Shown: piece after piece, positions 1 to 8,800 of the stretch
Layout of the letters: every line of letters starts with the position of its first letter
Numbering within the stretch: position 1 is the stretch's first letter
DNA from: Lutibacter sp.
Lineage (GTDB): Bacteria > Bacteroidota > Bacteroidia > Flavobacteriales > Flavobacteriaceae
Length of the DNA stretch: 45,394 nucleotides
Assembly: GCA_030656195.1 (NCBI GenBank)
Contig: JAUSOJ010000232.1
Location: forward strand, 1-45,394
Reading direction: 5' to 3'
Made by a program: the position numbers and the translations under genes
The notes under the pieces: generated by a model
The model's input: only the letters and a program-made list of their open reading frames with translations
Database searches by the model: none
What the model was told of the DNA's origin: nothing

Positions 1-91
1 ATTTTCCCTGCTCAAATAAAGCCACTATCTCTTTTTTAAATTCCTCTGAATAGCGCCGTTGTTTAAGTAATTGTTTTAAATTTGTTTTCAT
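1..91 (-). CDS. IS3-type transposase OrfA, N-terminal fragment
   Basis: Thirty codons are visible from an ATG at 91-89 before the window edge. The peptide begins MKTNLKQLLKQRRYSEEFKK and continues EIVALFEQGK. The 'RRYSEEFKKEIVALFEQGK' pattern is the first helix of the helix-turn-helix in IS3-family OrfA proteins, which bind the terminal repeats of the element and are joined to the OrfB integrase by frameshifting. Nothing can be said about OrfB or about whether the copy is intact. Confidence 0.65.
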   Translation of the reverse strand, partial: MKTNLKQLLKQRRYSEEFKKEIVALFEQGK

Positions 92-132
92 ATAAATTGA
101 CTTTTATGGTCAACCTATATCAGGGAGGTACA
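1..132 (-). mobile_element. End of an IS3-like insertion sequence (truncated by window)
   Basis: The minus strand starts with TGTACCTCCC at position 132, which looks like an IS3/IS150-type terminal inverted repeat beginning with TG, about 40 bp ahead of a transposase-like start codon. Only this end lies in the window, so the other inverted repeat and any target duplication cannot be checked. The inferred tip coincides with the first base of the 57-bp tandem repeat, so the element seems to have landed at the edge of an intergenic repeat. The terminal assignment is inference from the TG end and its position. Confidence 0.55.
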
Positions 133-263
133 TCCGTCTTCTGTCTTCTGTCTTCGGTCTTCGGTCTTCCGTCCCGATAGCTATCGGGATCCGTCTTCTG
201 TCTTCTGTCTTCGGTCTTCGGTCTTCCGTCCCGATAGCTATCTGGATCCGTCTTCTGACTTCT
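132..263. repeat. 57-bp tandem repeat built from GTCTTCN heptamers plus a palindrome
   Basis: Two near-identical 57-bp copies (132-188 and 189-245) and a partial third (246-263) lie between the IS end and dut. Each copy has five heptamers of the type GTCTTCT/GTCTTCG/GTCTTCC followed by the palindrome TCCCGATAGCTATCGGGA (perfect at 172-189, one mismatch at 229-246). Inverted or diverged relatives of the heptamer part recur at 15812-15840 and 30064-30102, and the palindrome recurs at 3558-3575 and 10988-11007. No coding function is apparent. Confidence 0.9.
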
Positions 264-266
264 ATC

Positions 267-698
267 CTATTTTCCGGTACTTCCAAATCCGCCTGCGCCG
301 CGTTTGGTTTCGCTTAAAACTTCAATTTCTTCCCAATTGGCTCGTTCGTGTTTTGCGATGACCAGTTGCGCAATGCGTTCACCATCATTAATCACAAAAT
401 TTTCATTGGAAAGGTTCACCAAAATTACGCCAATTTCACCTCTGTAATCGGCATCAACAGTGCCGGGCGCATTCAAAACCGTTATGCCGTTTTTGGCTGC
501 GAGTCCGCTGCGCGGGCGAACCTGGGCTTCAAACCCAACAGGAAGCGCAATAAACAATCCTGTTTTCACAATGGTGCGTTCCAATGGTTTTAGGGTGATG
601 GATTCATCAATATTGGCTCGCAAATCCATTCCTGCAGAAGCATCCGTTTCATAACTTGGCAATGCGTGTTTCGATTTGTTGGTGATTTGTATTTGCAT
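267..698 (-). CDS. dut: dUTP diphosphatase (dUTPase)
   Basis: Hydrolyses dUTP to dUMP and pyrophosphate, keeping uracil out of DNA and feeding thymidylate synthesis. The 143-residue length is typical of the homotrimeric family. All five dUTPase motifs are visible: AGMDL (22-26), RPRSGLA (61-67), [10 protein letters not shown] (79-88, with the catalytic Asp), GERIAQLVI (106-114) and the glycine-rich C-terminal arm [10 protein letters not shown] (133-142) that closes over the nucleotide. It is the last gene of a minus-strand run with the esterase 9 bp upstream and the flippase further up. Cytoplasmic, identity secure. Confidence 0.97.
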   Translation of the reverse strand: MQIQITNKSKHALPSYETDASAGMDLRANIDESITLKPLERTIVKTGLFIALPVGFEAQVRPRSGLAAKNGITVLNAPGTVDADYRGEIGVILVNLSNENFVINDGERIAQLVIAKHERANWEEIEVLSETKRGAGGFGSTGK

Positions 699-707
699 AA
701 GTTTTAA

Positions 708-1553
708 TTATTTTATGTGATATAGCCAAGAAACGACTTCTAAAAATTCACTCCGCCAAAAAGCTTCATTATGTTGGCCTTCCGGATTTATTTTTGTTTT
801 TAAATTTTTTGATTTAAATCCGGTTTCCAGCAACAATTTTTCCATATTTTGGGTGTCTTTATCGGTATCATCACCTTCTTTTCCGCCCACCAGCAAAAAT
901 AGTTTTGTATCTTTTAAATTTCCTTTTTCTTGGGTGAAATTTACAACTTTTTCAGAAAACCAAAAAGAAGTGGACAATGCGCCAATTTTTCCGAAGGTTT
1001 TTGGATATTCTAGTCCGCCGTAATACGAAATCAATCCGCCCAAAGAACTGCCAATCAATCCGGTATGTTTTTGTTGCTTTTTGGTTCTGTAATTGGCATC
1101 AATATAAGGTTTTAGCGTTTTAGCAATAAAATCTACATATATTCCACCTTTTCCGCCGCCATATTTTTTATTTTTCCAGGGCGTATATTCGTTGATGCGT
1201 TCTTCGCCGCCATTTTCAATGCCCACCACAATAAATCCTTTTCCCGTTTTTTCATACAATTTATTTAAGGTTTCATCAACTTCCCATTCACCGGCATAAG
1301 AAGATGCGTTATCAAATAAATTTTGGGCATCGTGCATATAAATTACCGGATATTTTTTTGAAGATTTATCGTAATTCGGCGGTAAGTAAATCCAAACTTT
1401 ATGGCTGATGGTGTTAAGGCTGGGAATGATAAATTCCTTTTTCAGCAAGGAAACATTTGAAGCAGCCGTCGATTTTTTTTCAGCAGTGTTTTGCGAAAAC
1501 AGCGACGAAATAGTGAAAACAGTGCTTATAAGAAAAAAATAAAATATTTTCAT
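708..1553 (-). CDS. Secreted esterase, Esterase D / PF00756 family
   Basis: An alpha/beta-hydrolase of the putative esterase family, which includes ferric-enterobactin esterases and S-formylglutathione hydrolases. I start it at the ATG at 1553-1551, giving 281 residues, rather than a TTG two codons earlier. The ATG start yields a clean signal peptide (MKIFYFFLISTVFTISSLFSQ), so export is likely. The nucleophile elbow is GSSLGG at about residues 168-173. YLPPNYDKS and 'YMHDAQNLFD' are typical of the family N-terminal half, and QHNE near residue 263 supplies the probable catalytic His. It begins 2 bp after the stop of the STAS-like gene, so the two are surely cotranscribed. Substrate unknown. 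Confidence 0.85.
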   Translation of the reverse strand: MKIFYFFLISTVFTISSLFSQNTAEKKSTAASNVSLLKKEFIIPSLNTISHKVWIYLPPNYDKSSKKYPVIYMHDAQNLFDNASSYAGEWEVDETLNKLYEKTGKGFIVVGIENGGEERINEYTPWKNKKYGGGKGGIYVDFIAKTLKPYIDANYRTKKQQKHTGLIGSSLGGLISYYGGLEYPKTFGKIGALSTSFWFSEKVVNFTQEKGNLKDTKLFLLVGGKEGDDTDKDTQNMEKLLLETGFKSKNLKTKINPEGQHNEAFWRSEFLEVVSWLYHIK

Positions 1554-1555
1554 TG

Positions 1556-1927
1556 TCAATAATTATTTAACCAGTCTAAAGCGGCGCTTTTGGTGGCAAA
1601 GATTTCAAATTTATATTTATTTGTTTTGGCGAGTTCAAGATACAACATGGAAAGCACGGTGTTTTTTGGATCATCAATAATAATTGCATCAATAATTGAA
1701 TCATATTTTTCCAAAGATTTAATATTCTCTTCCACGATAATTTCTAAATCCTTAATGGAAAAATCAAAAATGGCACCCATAGAATCCGTTAAAATTTTTA
1801 ATTTTCTGGGATAGGTTTTGTTCTCTTTTGTAGCAACAATATAATTTACGACTTCCGCCAAAGTAACATTTCCCTCGAATTTCGATTCAAGAATTTTAGT
1901 CTGCGGATTAAATAGTGTACTTACCAT
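1556..1927 (-). CDS. Small STAS-like protein, function unknown
   Basis: A 123-residue protein with no signal peptide or membrane segment. The pattern of short strands and helices ('SKFEGNVTLAEVVNYIVATKE', 'KILTDSMGAIFDFSIKDLE', ending 'EIFATKSAALDWLNNY') resembles the SpoIIAA/STAS-like fold seen in many small Bacteroidota proteins. These often end in a helix containing 'A..WL'. It sits immediately upstream of the esterase and 25 bp below the flippase, in the same direction. The fold is inferred from sequence pattern only, and I cannot assign a partner or ligand. Confidence 0.7.
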   Translation of the reverse strand: MVSTLFNPQTKILESKFEGNVTLAEVVNYIVATKENKTYPRKLKILTDSMGAIFDFSIKDLEIIVEENIKSLEKYDSIIDAIIIDDPKNTVLSMLYLELAKTNKYKFEIFATKSAALDWLNNY

Positions 1928-1952
1928 ATTTTATTTATTGCTGTTTTATGTA

Positions 1953-3407
1953 TCAGCGTTTAATGATTGCCAAAAGTTCCTTTTTTTCATTCCAAAATAT
2001 AAGCATTCCAAATAACAAGATTAAGGAAACAGAAACCAAATAATTTTCCCTGAAATATGTAAATGAGACAAAAGAAAGCACAATGGAAACCAACAAATAA
2101 CTCCCCGATTTTTTTAAATTATAAGGAACCGGATAATGCTTGTCTCCAATAAAATAAGACAGCACCATCATGCTTCCATAAGCCAAAAGGGTTGCCCAGG
2201 CCGATGCAATATAGCCAATTACCGGAATTAATGCCACATTTATAATAACGGTAATGATAGCGCCAATGATGGAAAAAAGCATTCCGTAACGTGTTTTGTC
2301 GGTTAATTTGTACCAAACGGACAAGTTGTGGTAAATGCCCAAAAACAAATTGGCCAACAAAACAATAGGAACAATCACAATGGCATCCCAATACTGCTGG
2401 TTGATAAAAAGTTGTTTTATAATATCCAGAAAAACAACGATTCCCACAAAAACCAAAGCGCCCACAATGATAAAATAGTTTAAGATTCGGGCATAAGTTT
2501 CCCGGGCATCTTTATGGTCGGAATGGTTAAAAAAGAACGGTTCAGCGCCCAAACGAAAGGCCATAATGTATAAATTCATAAATATTGCCAGTTTGTAACA
2601 GGCCGAATAAATTCCCATCGCCGTTTTATCCATCATTTGCCCGATTAAATATTTATCCAAATTTTCATTGATTACGTAAGCAATTCCGGCAACGGCAATT
2701 GGCCAGCTGTAATTCAGCATTTTTTTGAATAAAACACCGTTAAAATGCCATGTAAATTTCCGCAAAAACGGCAACAATAATATTAATGAAGCGGCGCTTC
2801 CAATGAGGTTGGCGATAAAGATAAAATTAACAATATTGGTGCTTTCTAAAGCGATATTCAAAAATTCGGGAATGAATTTGCCGCTCGCTTTTAATTCGGG
2901 AATAAACTTCAAAAAAAGCAAGTTTATGGCAACGATGATTCCCACATTCATCATTTTGATGGCAGTGTATTTTATAGGTCGGTTTGAGGCGCGCAAATAA
3001 GCAAACGGAACGACTGAAACCGCGTCAATCGCCAAGATGCCGACAAACAATTTGAATTGTATCGGATTTTGGCTGAAGTCGAACATATTGGTAAAAAAGC
3101 CGGAAAACGAAAAAGCAATGGCCACAAACAACAACGCAGCAACAAATACACTGATAAACGAGGTCGCAATAAGCGCATCTTTTTTCTCTTCGGATTTATA
3201 AAACCTGAAAAATGCCGTTTCCATGCCAAAGGTTAGCAACACCGTAAATAAGGCAATCCAAATATAAAAGTTGGTGTTTTCGGCGTAATCGCTGGCCGGC
3301 AAAGCATCGGTATGAACACGAACAAGCAAAAAGTTAATCACTCTCGGCAAAACCGCGGCAATTCCGTAAATGATGGTGTCTTTAAAAAATCGTTTAAGTC
3401 CGCTCAA
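1953..3407 (-). CDS. Polysaccharide flippase (Wzx/MATE-like), TTG start
   Basis: A 484-residue integral membrane protein with 12 to 14 hydrophobic segments, belonging to the oligosaccharide flippase / polysaccharide biosynthesis group of the MOP superfamily. Such proteins move lipid-linked sugars across the inner membrane. The N-terminus 'LKRFFKDTIIYGIAAVLPRVINFLLVR' has the family's amphipathic start followed by the first helix. The start codon must be TTG at 3407-3405: an in-frame TAG lies directly upstream, and the next internal ATG would remove the first two helices. It heads the run that ends with dut, a neighbourhood common in Flavobacteriaceae. The sugar substrate cannot be predicted. 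Confidence 0.88.
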   Translation of the reverse strand: MSGLKRFFKDTIIYGIAAVLPRVINFLLVRVHTDALPASDYAENTNFYIWIALFTVLLTFGMETAFFRFYKSEEKKDALIATSFISVFVAALLFVAIAFSFSGFFTNMFDFSQNPIQFKLFVGILAIDAVSVVPFAYLRASNRPIKYTAIKMMNVGIIVAINLLFLKFIPELKASGKFIPEFLNIALESTNIVNFIFIANLIGSAASLILLLPFLRKFTWHFNGVLFKKMLNYSWPIAVAGIAYVINENLDKYLIGQMMDKTAMGIYSACYKLAIFMNLYIMAFRLGAEPFFFNHSDHKDARETYARILNYFIIVGALVFVGIVVFLDIIKQLFINQQYWDAIVIVPIVLLANLFLGIYHNLSVWYKLTDKTRYGMLFSIIGAIITVIINVALIPVIGYIASAWATLLAYGSMMVLSYFIGDKHYPVPYNLKKSGSYLLVSIVLSFVSFTYFRENYLVSVSLILLFGMLIFWNEKKELLAIIKR

Positions 3408-3440
3408 CTAAAGTAAATATTAAAAGTTAAATATTAAATA

Positions 3441-3503
3441 TTAAAAGTTAAAAGTTAAAAGTTAAAAGTTAAAAGTTAAAAGTTAAAAGTTAAAAGTTAA
3501 AAG
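3441..3503. repeat. Nine perfect TTAAAAG heptamers
   Basis: Nine uninterrupted copies of the 7-mer TTAAAAG, preceded at 3412-3440 by degenerate AT-rich relatives containing AAATATT. The array lies in the 320-bp gap between the divergent flippase and gpsA genes. Tandem heptamers are prone to slip, so copy number is likely to vary between strains. It is just upstream of the flippase TTG start and could alter expression of that gene, but that is inference. Confidence 0.95.
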
Positions 3504-3550
3504 TGGGCTTAAAGATAATAAATATTTTTCCCCAATAATTAAATCAAACT

Positions 3551-3584
3551 CCCTTTCTCCCGATAGCTATCGGGATGGAAAGGG
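3551..3584. repeat. Long stem-loop containing the dispersed palindrome
   Basis: The 18-bp perfect palindrome TCCCGATAGCTATCGGGA (3558-3575) is flanked by CCCTTTC and GGAAAGGG. The whole can fold into one hairpin with a two-base bulge. A related CCCTTTCC...GGGATAGG stretch without the palindrome core occurs at 15881-15910. There is no U-tract, so it is not an evident terminator. Confidence 0.85.
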
Positions 3585-3670
3585 TTGGGGATAGGATTTA
3601 AAAGTACGAAACTAATAATTTAAACCAACAATTTAATTTAAGCGAGTTCAAAAATGTTAGTTTCACAGTT

Positions 3671-3706
3671 TTTGGAGCACATTTAAGTAAGTTTTTTTTA
3701 CTTTTG
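3671..3706 (+). promoter_or_regulatory. Candidate promoter of gpsA
   Basis: TACTTTTG at 3699-3706 matches the flavobacterial -7 consensus TAnnTTTG, and TTTG at 3671-3674 is a possible -33 element with a 24-bp spacer, slightly long. Transcription would begin about 3712, leaving a leader of some 15 nt before the gpsA ATG. Confidence 0.6.
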
Positions 3707-3727
3707 GTCTCTAAAAAAGGTTAAGAT

Positions 3728-4723
3728 ATGATTACAAACCCTAAAATTGCCGTTTTTGGCGGCGGAAGTTGGGCAACGGCCATAGTGAAAATGTTGTGTG
3801 AAAACATGGTTCAGGTTGGCTGGTATATGCGAAATCAAACTGCCATTGATTATATTAAGGAAAATGAGCACAACCCAAATTACCTGAGTTCTGCAGCACT
3901 TGATGTAAAAAAATTGTATTTATCAAACGACATAAATGATTTGGTGCGTTATGGCGATATCTTAATTTTTGCCATTCCTTCCGCCTTTTTGAAAGAGGAA
4001 TTGGATAAAATATCGCAAAGTATTTCTACAAAAATTGTGTTTTCGGCCATCAAAGGAATTGTTCCGGAAAGCGGATTGATTGTTGGCGAGCATTTTCACA
4101 AATTCTTTAAAATTCCGCTTAAAAATATAGGTGTCATTGCAGGGCCTTGTCACGCCGAAGAAGTTGCGATGGAGCGTTTGTCATACTTAACCATTGCGTG
4201 CCAGGATGCCAAAAAAGCCGATCTTTTGAGCAATTACCTCTCTAGTCATTATATAAAAACAAAAACATCAGACGATATTATTGGCACTGAATATGCCGCC
4301 ATGCTTAAAAATATTTTTGCCATAGCGGCAGGAATGGCCCACGGATTGGGTTACGGTGATAATTTTCAGGCAGTTTTAATGTCAAATTCCGTTCGTGAAA
4401 TGAAGCGGTTTATAAGAAAAGTGCACAGAATGAAACGCAATATCAACAACTCAGCCTATCTGGGCGATTTATTGGTTACCGGATATTCTGTTTTTAGCCG
4501 AAACAGAATGTTTGGAAATATGATTGGCAAAGGATACACCGTAAAAAGTGCCATGATGGAAATGAGCATGATTGCCGAAGGTTATTACGCCACAAAAAGC
4601 GCTTATTTAATCAACGAAAAAAATAAGGCAAGAACACCTATTATTGATGCGGTTTATGGAATATTATACGAAAATAAAAACCCAAAACAAATTTTTAAAA
4701 AATTGACAGATATATTGGATTAA
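3728..4723 (+). CDS. gpsA: Glycerol-3-phosphate dehydrogenase [NAD(P)+]
   Basis: Reduces dihydroxyacetone phosphate to sn-glycerol 3-phosphate, the backbone for phospholipid synthesis. The PlsC acyltransferase at 29271 acts later in the same pathway. The 331-residue length is normal. The Rossmann motif GGGSWATA is at residues 11-18. 'FAIPSAFL' and 'SAIKGI' follow the family pattern, and the catalytic lysine is K194 in 'YAAMLKNIFAIAAG'. The C-terminal helical domain carries 'MAHGLGYGDN'. It is cytoplasmic and monocistronic by appearance, with 104 bp before the cold-shock gene. Confidence 0.96.
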   Translation: MITNPKIAVFGGGSWATAIVKMLCENMVQVGWYMRNQTAIDYIKENEHNPNYLSSAALDVKKLYLSNDINDLVRYGDILIFAIPSAFLKEELDKISQSISTKIVFSAIKGIVPESGLIVGEHFHKFFKIPLKNIGVIAGPCHAEEVAMERLSYLTIACQDAKKADLLSNYLSSHYIKTKTSDDIIGTEYAAMLKNIFAIAAGMAHGLGYGDNFQAVLMSNSVREMKRFIRKVHRMKRNINNSAYLGDLLVTGYSVFSRNRMFGNMIGKGYTVKSAMMEMSMIAEGYYATKSAYLINEKNKARTPIIDAVYGILYENKNPKQIFKKLTDILD

Positions 4724-4795
4724 CAACCAATTATACGGTTAAAGTGTCTTTTTAAAAAATAACTCAAAAAAAAATCCAAAACAATCGCAAATATG

Positions 4796-4811
4796 AGTAC
4801 TTTAGTACTTT
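4796..4811. repeat. Tandem AGTACTTT in the cold-shock gene leader
   Basis: Two adjacent copies of AGTACTTT (4796-4803 and 4804-4811) occur 17-32 bp before the cold-shock ATG. Together they also form a near-dyad GTACTTTAGTAC. The position is where a promoter or 5' leader would lie. Function unknown. Confidence 0.6.
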
Positions 4812-4827
4812 AATAAATTATTTAACA

Positions 4828-5019
4828 ATGAAAAAAGGAACAGTAAAATTCTTCAACCAAGCTAAAGGATTTGGATTTATCACAGAGGAAACTTCAAACA
4901 AAGACTACTTCGTACACATTACCGGATTAATTGACAAAATTAGCGATGGCGATGAAGTTCAATTTGAACTAGAAGAAGGAAAAAAAGGGTTAAGCGCAGT
5001 AAATGTAAAAGTAATTTAA
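4828..5019 (+). CDS. Cold-shock domain protein (CspA-like)
   Basis: A 63-residue single OB-fold nucleic-acid-binding protein, slightly shorter than the 67-70 residues of enterobacterial CspA. The start MKKGTVKFFN, the RNP1-type motif KGFGFI (13-18) and the RNP2-type motif DYFVH (26-30) are all present. Such proteins bind single-stranded RNA and melt structure. The gene stands alone, with its own terminator just downstream. Whether it is cold-inducible cannot be read from the sequence. Confidence 0.95.
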   Translation: MKKGTVKFFNQAKGFGFITEETSNKDYFVHITGLIDKISDGDEVQFELEEGKKGLSAVNVKVI

Positions 5020-5047
5020 TATTTATTTGTTGCCTTTAAAAAATTAG

Positions 5048-5074
5048 AACCAGTCAATATTGACTGGTTTTTTT
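5048..5074 (+). terminator. Rho-independent terminator after the cold-shock gene
   Basis: The perfect 9-bp stem AACCAGTCA / TGACTGGTT with a 4-base loop is followed by a run of T, 28 bp past the stop codon. Confidence 0.9.
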
Positions 5075-5108
5075 ATTATTAAATTTTAAATATTTGGCTA
5101 TTTTTGGT

Positions 5109-5151
5109 TGATATATATCATAAAAACACAAAGGAGTCTTTTGTAATTTTA
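5109..5151 (+). promoter_or_regulatory. hemG promoter with FNR/CRP-like site
   Basis: TGATATATATCA (5109-5120) is a perfect 12-bp dyad of the TGA-N6-TCA class used by CRP/FNR-family regulators. A -7-like box TAATTTTA (5144-5151, consensus TAnnTTTG with one mismatch) begins 29.5 bp after the dyad centre. That puts the site near -42 relative to the inferred start, as in class II activation. The nrf operon promoter has the same geometry. The regulator itself is not in this window. Confidence 0.6.
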
Positions 5152-5209
5152 CGTCCTTTAAAATTAGCTTGAAAAACAAACTACCGAACTTTAATTTTAA
5201 ACAACAGCC

Positions 5210-5737
5210 ATGGAACCTAAAATAGGAATGATATACTCAACAGTTGACGGACAAACACTGAAGATTTGCAATATACTTAAAGAAGTGCTTCAACAAAATA
5301 ATCAAGAAATTGATTTAATTTCAATTGACGATTTTACGGGTGACATCACCAAATACAACAAAATTGTTATTGGGGCAAGCATACGGTATGGCGTTCACAA
5401 TCCTAAAATAATTGAATTTATCAATACAAATAAGAAGGAATTAGACTCCAAAAAAACAGCTTTTTTCTCCGTTAACCTGGTTGCACGTAAACCCGAAAAA
5501 AGCGACCCTGATACAAATCCTTATGTGGTAAAATTTTTTAAAACCATTGATTGGAAGCCAACGGTTGTAAAAGTTTTTGCAGGCAAACTAGACTATAAAA
5601 AATATTCTTATTTTGACCGTAAAATGATTCAGTTAATCATGTGGATGACCAAAGGACCCACAAATATTGATGCTGAGATTGAATACACCAACTGGGAAAA
5701 AGTGAATGAATTTGGGAAGGAACTTATTAAATTATAG
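5210..5737 (+). CDS. hemG: Flavodoxin-type protoporphyrinogen oxidase (HemG-like)
   Basis: The 175-residue protein matches menaquinone-dependent protoporphyrinogen IX dehydrogenase, which makes protoporphyrin IX for heme using the respiratory quinone. The flavodoxin FMN-binding start 'IGMIYSTVDGQT' lies near residues 5-16. 'GASIRYGVHNPKIIEFI' and 'FFSVNLVARKPEKSDPDTNPYV' are characteristic of HemG, the latter being the long insert loop absent from ordinary flavodoxins. 'KKYSYFDRKMIQLIMWMTKGPT' is the probable membrane-contact segment. It stands alone with a 190-bp upstream region holding an FNR-like site. Its product would feed the NrfH/NrfA cytochromes. Confidence 0.9.
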   Translation: MEPKIGMIYSTVDGQTLKICNILKEVLQQNNQEIDLISIDDFTGDITKYNKIVIGASIRYGVHNPKIIEFINTNKKELDSKKTAFFSVNLVARKPEKSDPDTNPYVVKFFKTIDWKPTVVKVFAGKLDYKKYSYFDRKMIQLIMWMTKGPTNIDAEIEYTNWEKVNEFGKELIKL

Positions 5738-5843
5738 ATATTAATTCATGAAATTTTAATTCTAGCGATTTTTTTATATATATTTAACAAAAAGAAAAAG
5801 TTGCATTTGTTATAAAATTAATTAAACCCCCATATTAACAAAT

Positions 5844-8800
5844 ATGAGCGTGCAACTAAAATATATTCAAGCTACGCTAGCGTTCATTTCTGAAAATGGC
5901 TATGAAACTGATCACATTAAATTCTTAAAATCTACAGCCGTTTTTTTAGCTGATTTATTAGAGGTTAACTATGTGTTGATTGATAAGTTTTCATTAAAAA
6001 CGCCTGCTGTTTTAGAAACTGTTGTCTTTTATGGAAACGGCAATTTTATGCCCAATACCGTTTATAAATTGGCAAATACGCCTTGTGAGACTATTATCAA
6101 TAGAAAATCATGTTCGTACCCAACCAATGTTAAAGGTCTTTTTCCGAAAGATGATTTTCTGGCTCAAAAGCATATTGAGAGTTATATGGGTATTCCTTTA
6201 TGGAATTCAAAAAAAGAACCTATGGGGTTAATAGCCCTTATGCACACTAAGCCATTAAAAGATCTAAAAACGGTTGAAATTATTCTGCAAATAATAGCTA
6301 TAAAAGTTGAGAAAGAGCTTGAAAAAATGCTTTTTGATAGCGAATTAAACTTAAAAATTAAATCGTTAAAAATTGCAAAAGAGGTTGCTCATGAGAATGA
6401 AGAAAAATTCAAGAAATTATCGAATCTTACATTTGAAGGAATTTTAATCCATGAAATGGGTATTGTAATTGATTGCAATGCTTCTTTCTTAAAAATGTTT
6501 GGATACAATCGTAAAGAATTGGTGGGCAAGGATATCACAAAAATTATTTATCCCGAGTATTATCATAAGGTTATTGCCGAAAACAGAACGAATAAAAAAA
6601 CACATCCTTATGAAGCAGAGGGGATAAGAAAGGACGGGTCCATTTTTCCGATTGAGGTTGAAGCCAGAAACATTGCGCCAATTAATAACAAAACGCTACG
6701 AGTTACTGCATTTAGAGACATTTCTGAACGTAAAAAAAATGAAGCTGCCAACAAAAAACTCTCCGTTGCAGTTGAACAAAGCGCCAACACCATTATTATA
6801 ACAGATGTTCAAGGAAACATTGAATACACAAATCCTAAATTTACCGAAATAACGGGCTATACCGCTGCTGAAGTTTTAGGGAAAAACCCGAGAGTTTTAA
6901 GCTCAGGAAAGCAGTCTAAAGAATTTTACAGTAATTTATGGCAAACAATTACCGCAGGAAAAATATGGAAGGGAGAATTTCAAAATAAAGCTAAAAATGG
7001 AAATCTTTACTGGGAACGAACAACCATAACACCCATTAAAAATGAAGTTGGCGAAATTTCTTCTTATTTAGCCATCAAAGAAGATATTAGCAAAAATAAA
7101 GAAGCGGAAGAAAAACTGCGGGAAGCAGCTGAAGAAATTAAAAAAAGCGAGAAAAAATTTCGGGAACTTTTTGAAAAATCGGGCGACGCCATATTAATCA
7201 TTAAAAACGGTATTTTTGTGGAATGCAATCAGGCAACTTTAAAGATGCTTGGCTATAAAAATTACCAATACGTATTAAACCTTCATCCTTCAGAATTATC
7301 CCCAAAATTTCAGCCAGACGGTCAAAATTCTTCTGAAAAAGCAGAAAAATTTATAAAAATTGCTTTAGAAAAAGGATCAAATCGTTTTGAGTGGTGGCAC
7401 ACCAAAAGCAATGGCGAACTATTCCCTGCTGAGGTTTTGTTAACAACCATTGAAAATGAACCAAACAATAAAGTTATTCATTGTGTTTGGCGAGACATTG
7501 CAAATCGCAAAAAAGCAGAGCAACAATTACAAAAGCAAAATGAAGAATACCGAGTGCTTTCTGAGGACTATCTAACTCAAAATGCTGCATTACAGCATTT
7601 AAGCAACGAACTGTCGGAAAAAAACAGATTGCTTACAGAGAGCCAAGAGCGTTTTATCAATTTATTTGAACAAAACCCCGTTCCGCTTTGGGAACAGGAT
7701 TTTTCGGAAGTCATAAAATTATTGAATCAAAAGAAAGCCGAAACAAATGATTTAAAAAAATATTTAGATGAAAATCCCCATTTTGTTTCGACGTGTATTA
7801 AAAACATCAAAATATTAAATGTAAATAAAGCCGGATTGGATTTGTTTGGCGTTAAAAATAAAGCAGAACTTAAAACGCACTTAGCAAAAACAAATTCGGC
7901 AAGAGCTTTGGAAGTGTTGAAGAATGAATTGGTGTCCATTGGCGCAAACAACAAAACATTTAGTGAAGAAACTGAATTAACTGGCAAGGACGGTTCCGCT
8001 ATTTTAGCGCTAGTAAAATCGGTAATTATTGACGATTATGGAACTTCTATTGCATCAGTGATTGATATCACAGCGGAAAGAAATGCAAAAAACGAGCTCG
8101 ATGAAAGTCAGTATTTACTGCTTGAATCCCAAAAAATTGCCAATATTGGCTCTTATGCACTCGATTTTTCAACTGGTTCATGGAAAAGCTCTCCGGCTTT
8201 AAATGAAATATTCGGAATCGATGAAAAATACAAAAGAAGCACTAAAGGCTGGTTGGATCTTATTTATCAGCAGGACCAAAATTTGATGAAACAATATTTT
8301 CAAAAAAACGTCATCGAAAAAAGGGAACAATTCACCAAAGAATATCGAATTAAAAGAAAAAATGACAGACAGGTAAGTTGGGTCCATGGATTGGGTAATT
8401 TAGAATTTGACAATCAAGGAAATCTTAAAAGAATGATTGGAACCATTCAAGATATTTCTGAAAAAAGACAAATTTTACAAGACATTATAATCGCCAAAGA
8501 AAAGGCGGAAGAAAGCGACCGGATGAAAACCGAATTTATTCAAAATATGTCGCATGAAATACGAACACCTATGAATGGTATTTTAGGTTTTACCGACTTA
8601 TTGGACAACCCCAATTTACCTGATGAAAAAAGGAGGCTTTTTATTGATATCATTAAAAACAGTACCCACCAGCTATTGCATATTATAGATGATTTGATGG
8701 AAATTTCTGTATTGGAGACCAAACAAATCAAGGCGGAAGAACATCCGGTTTGCATAAACGATTTATTGCATGAATTGCACACTATTTTCAATATAAAAGC

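Noticed and set aside
3421-3503. Possible CRISPR-like array
   Set aside because: The units are 7 bp with no spacers. It is a simple tandem repeat, and no cas genes are present.
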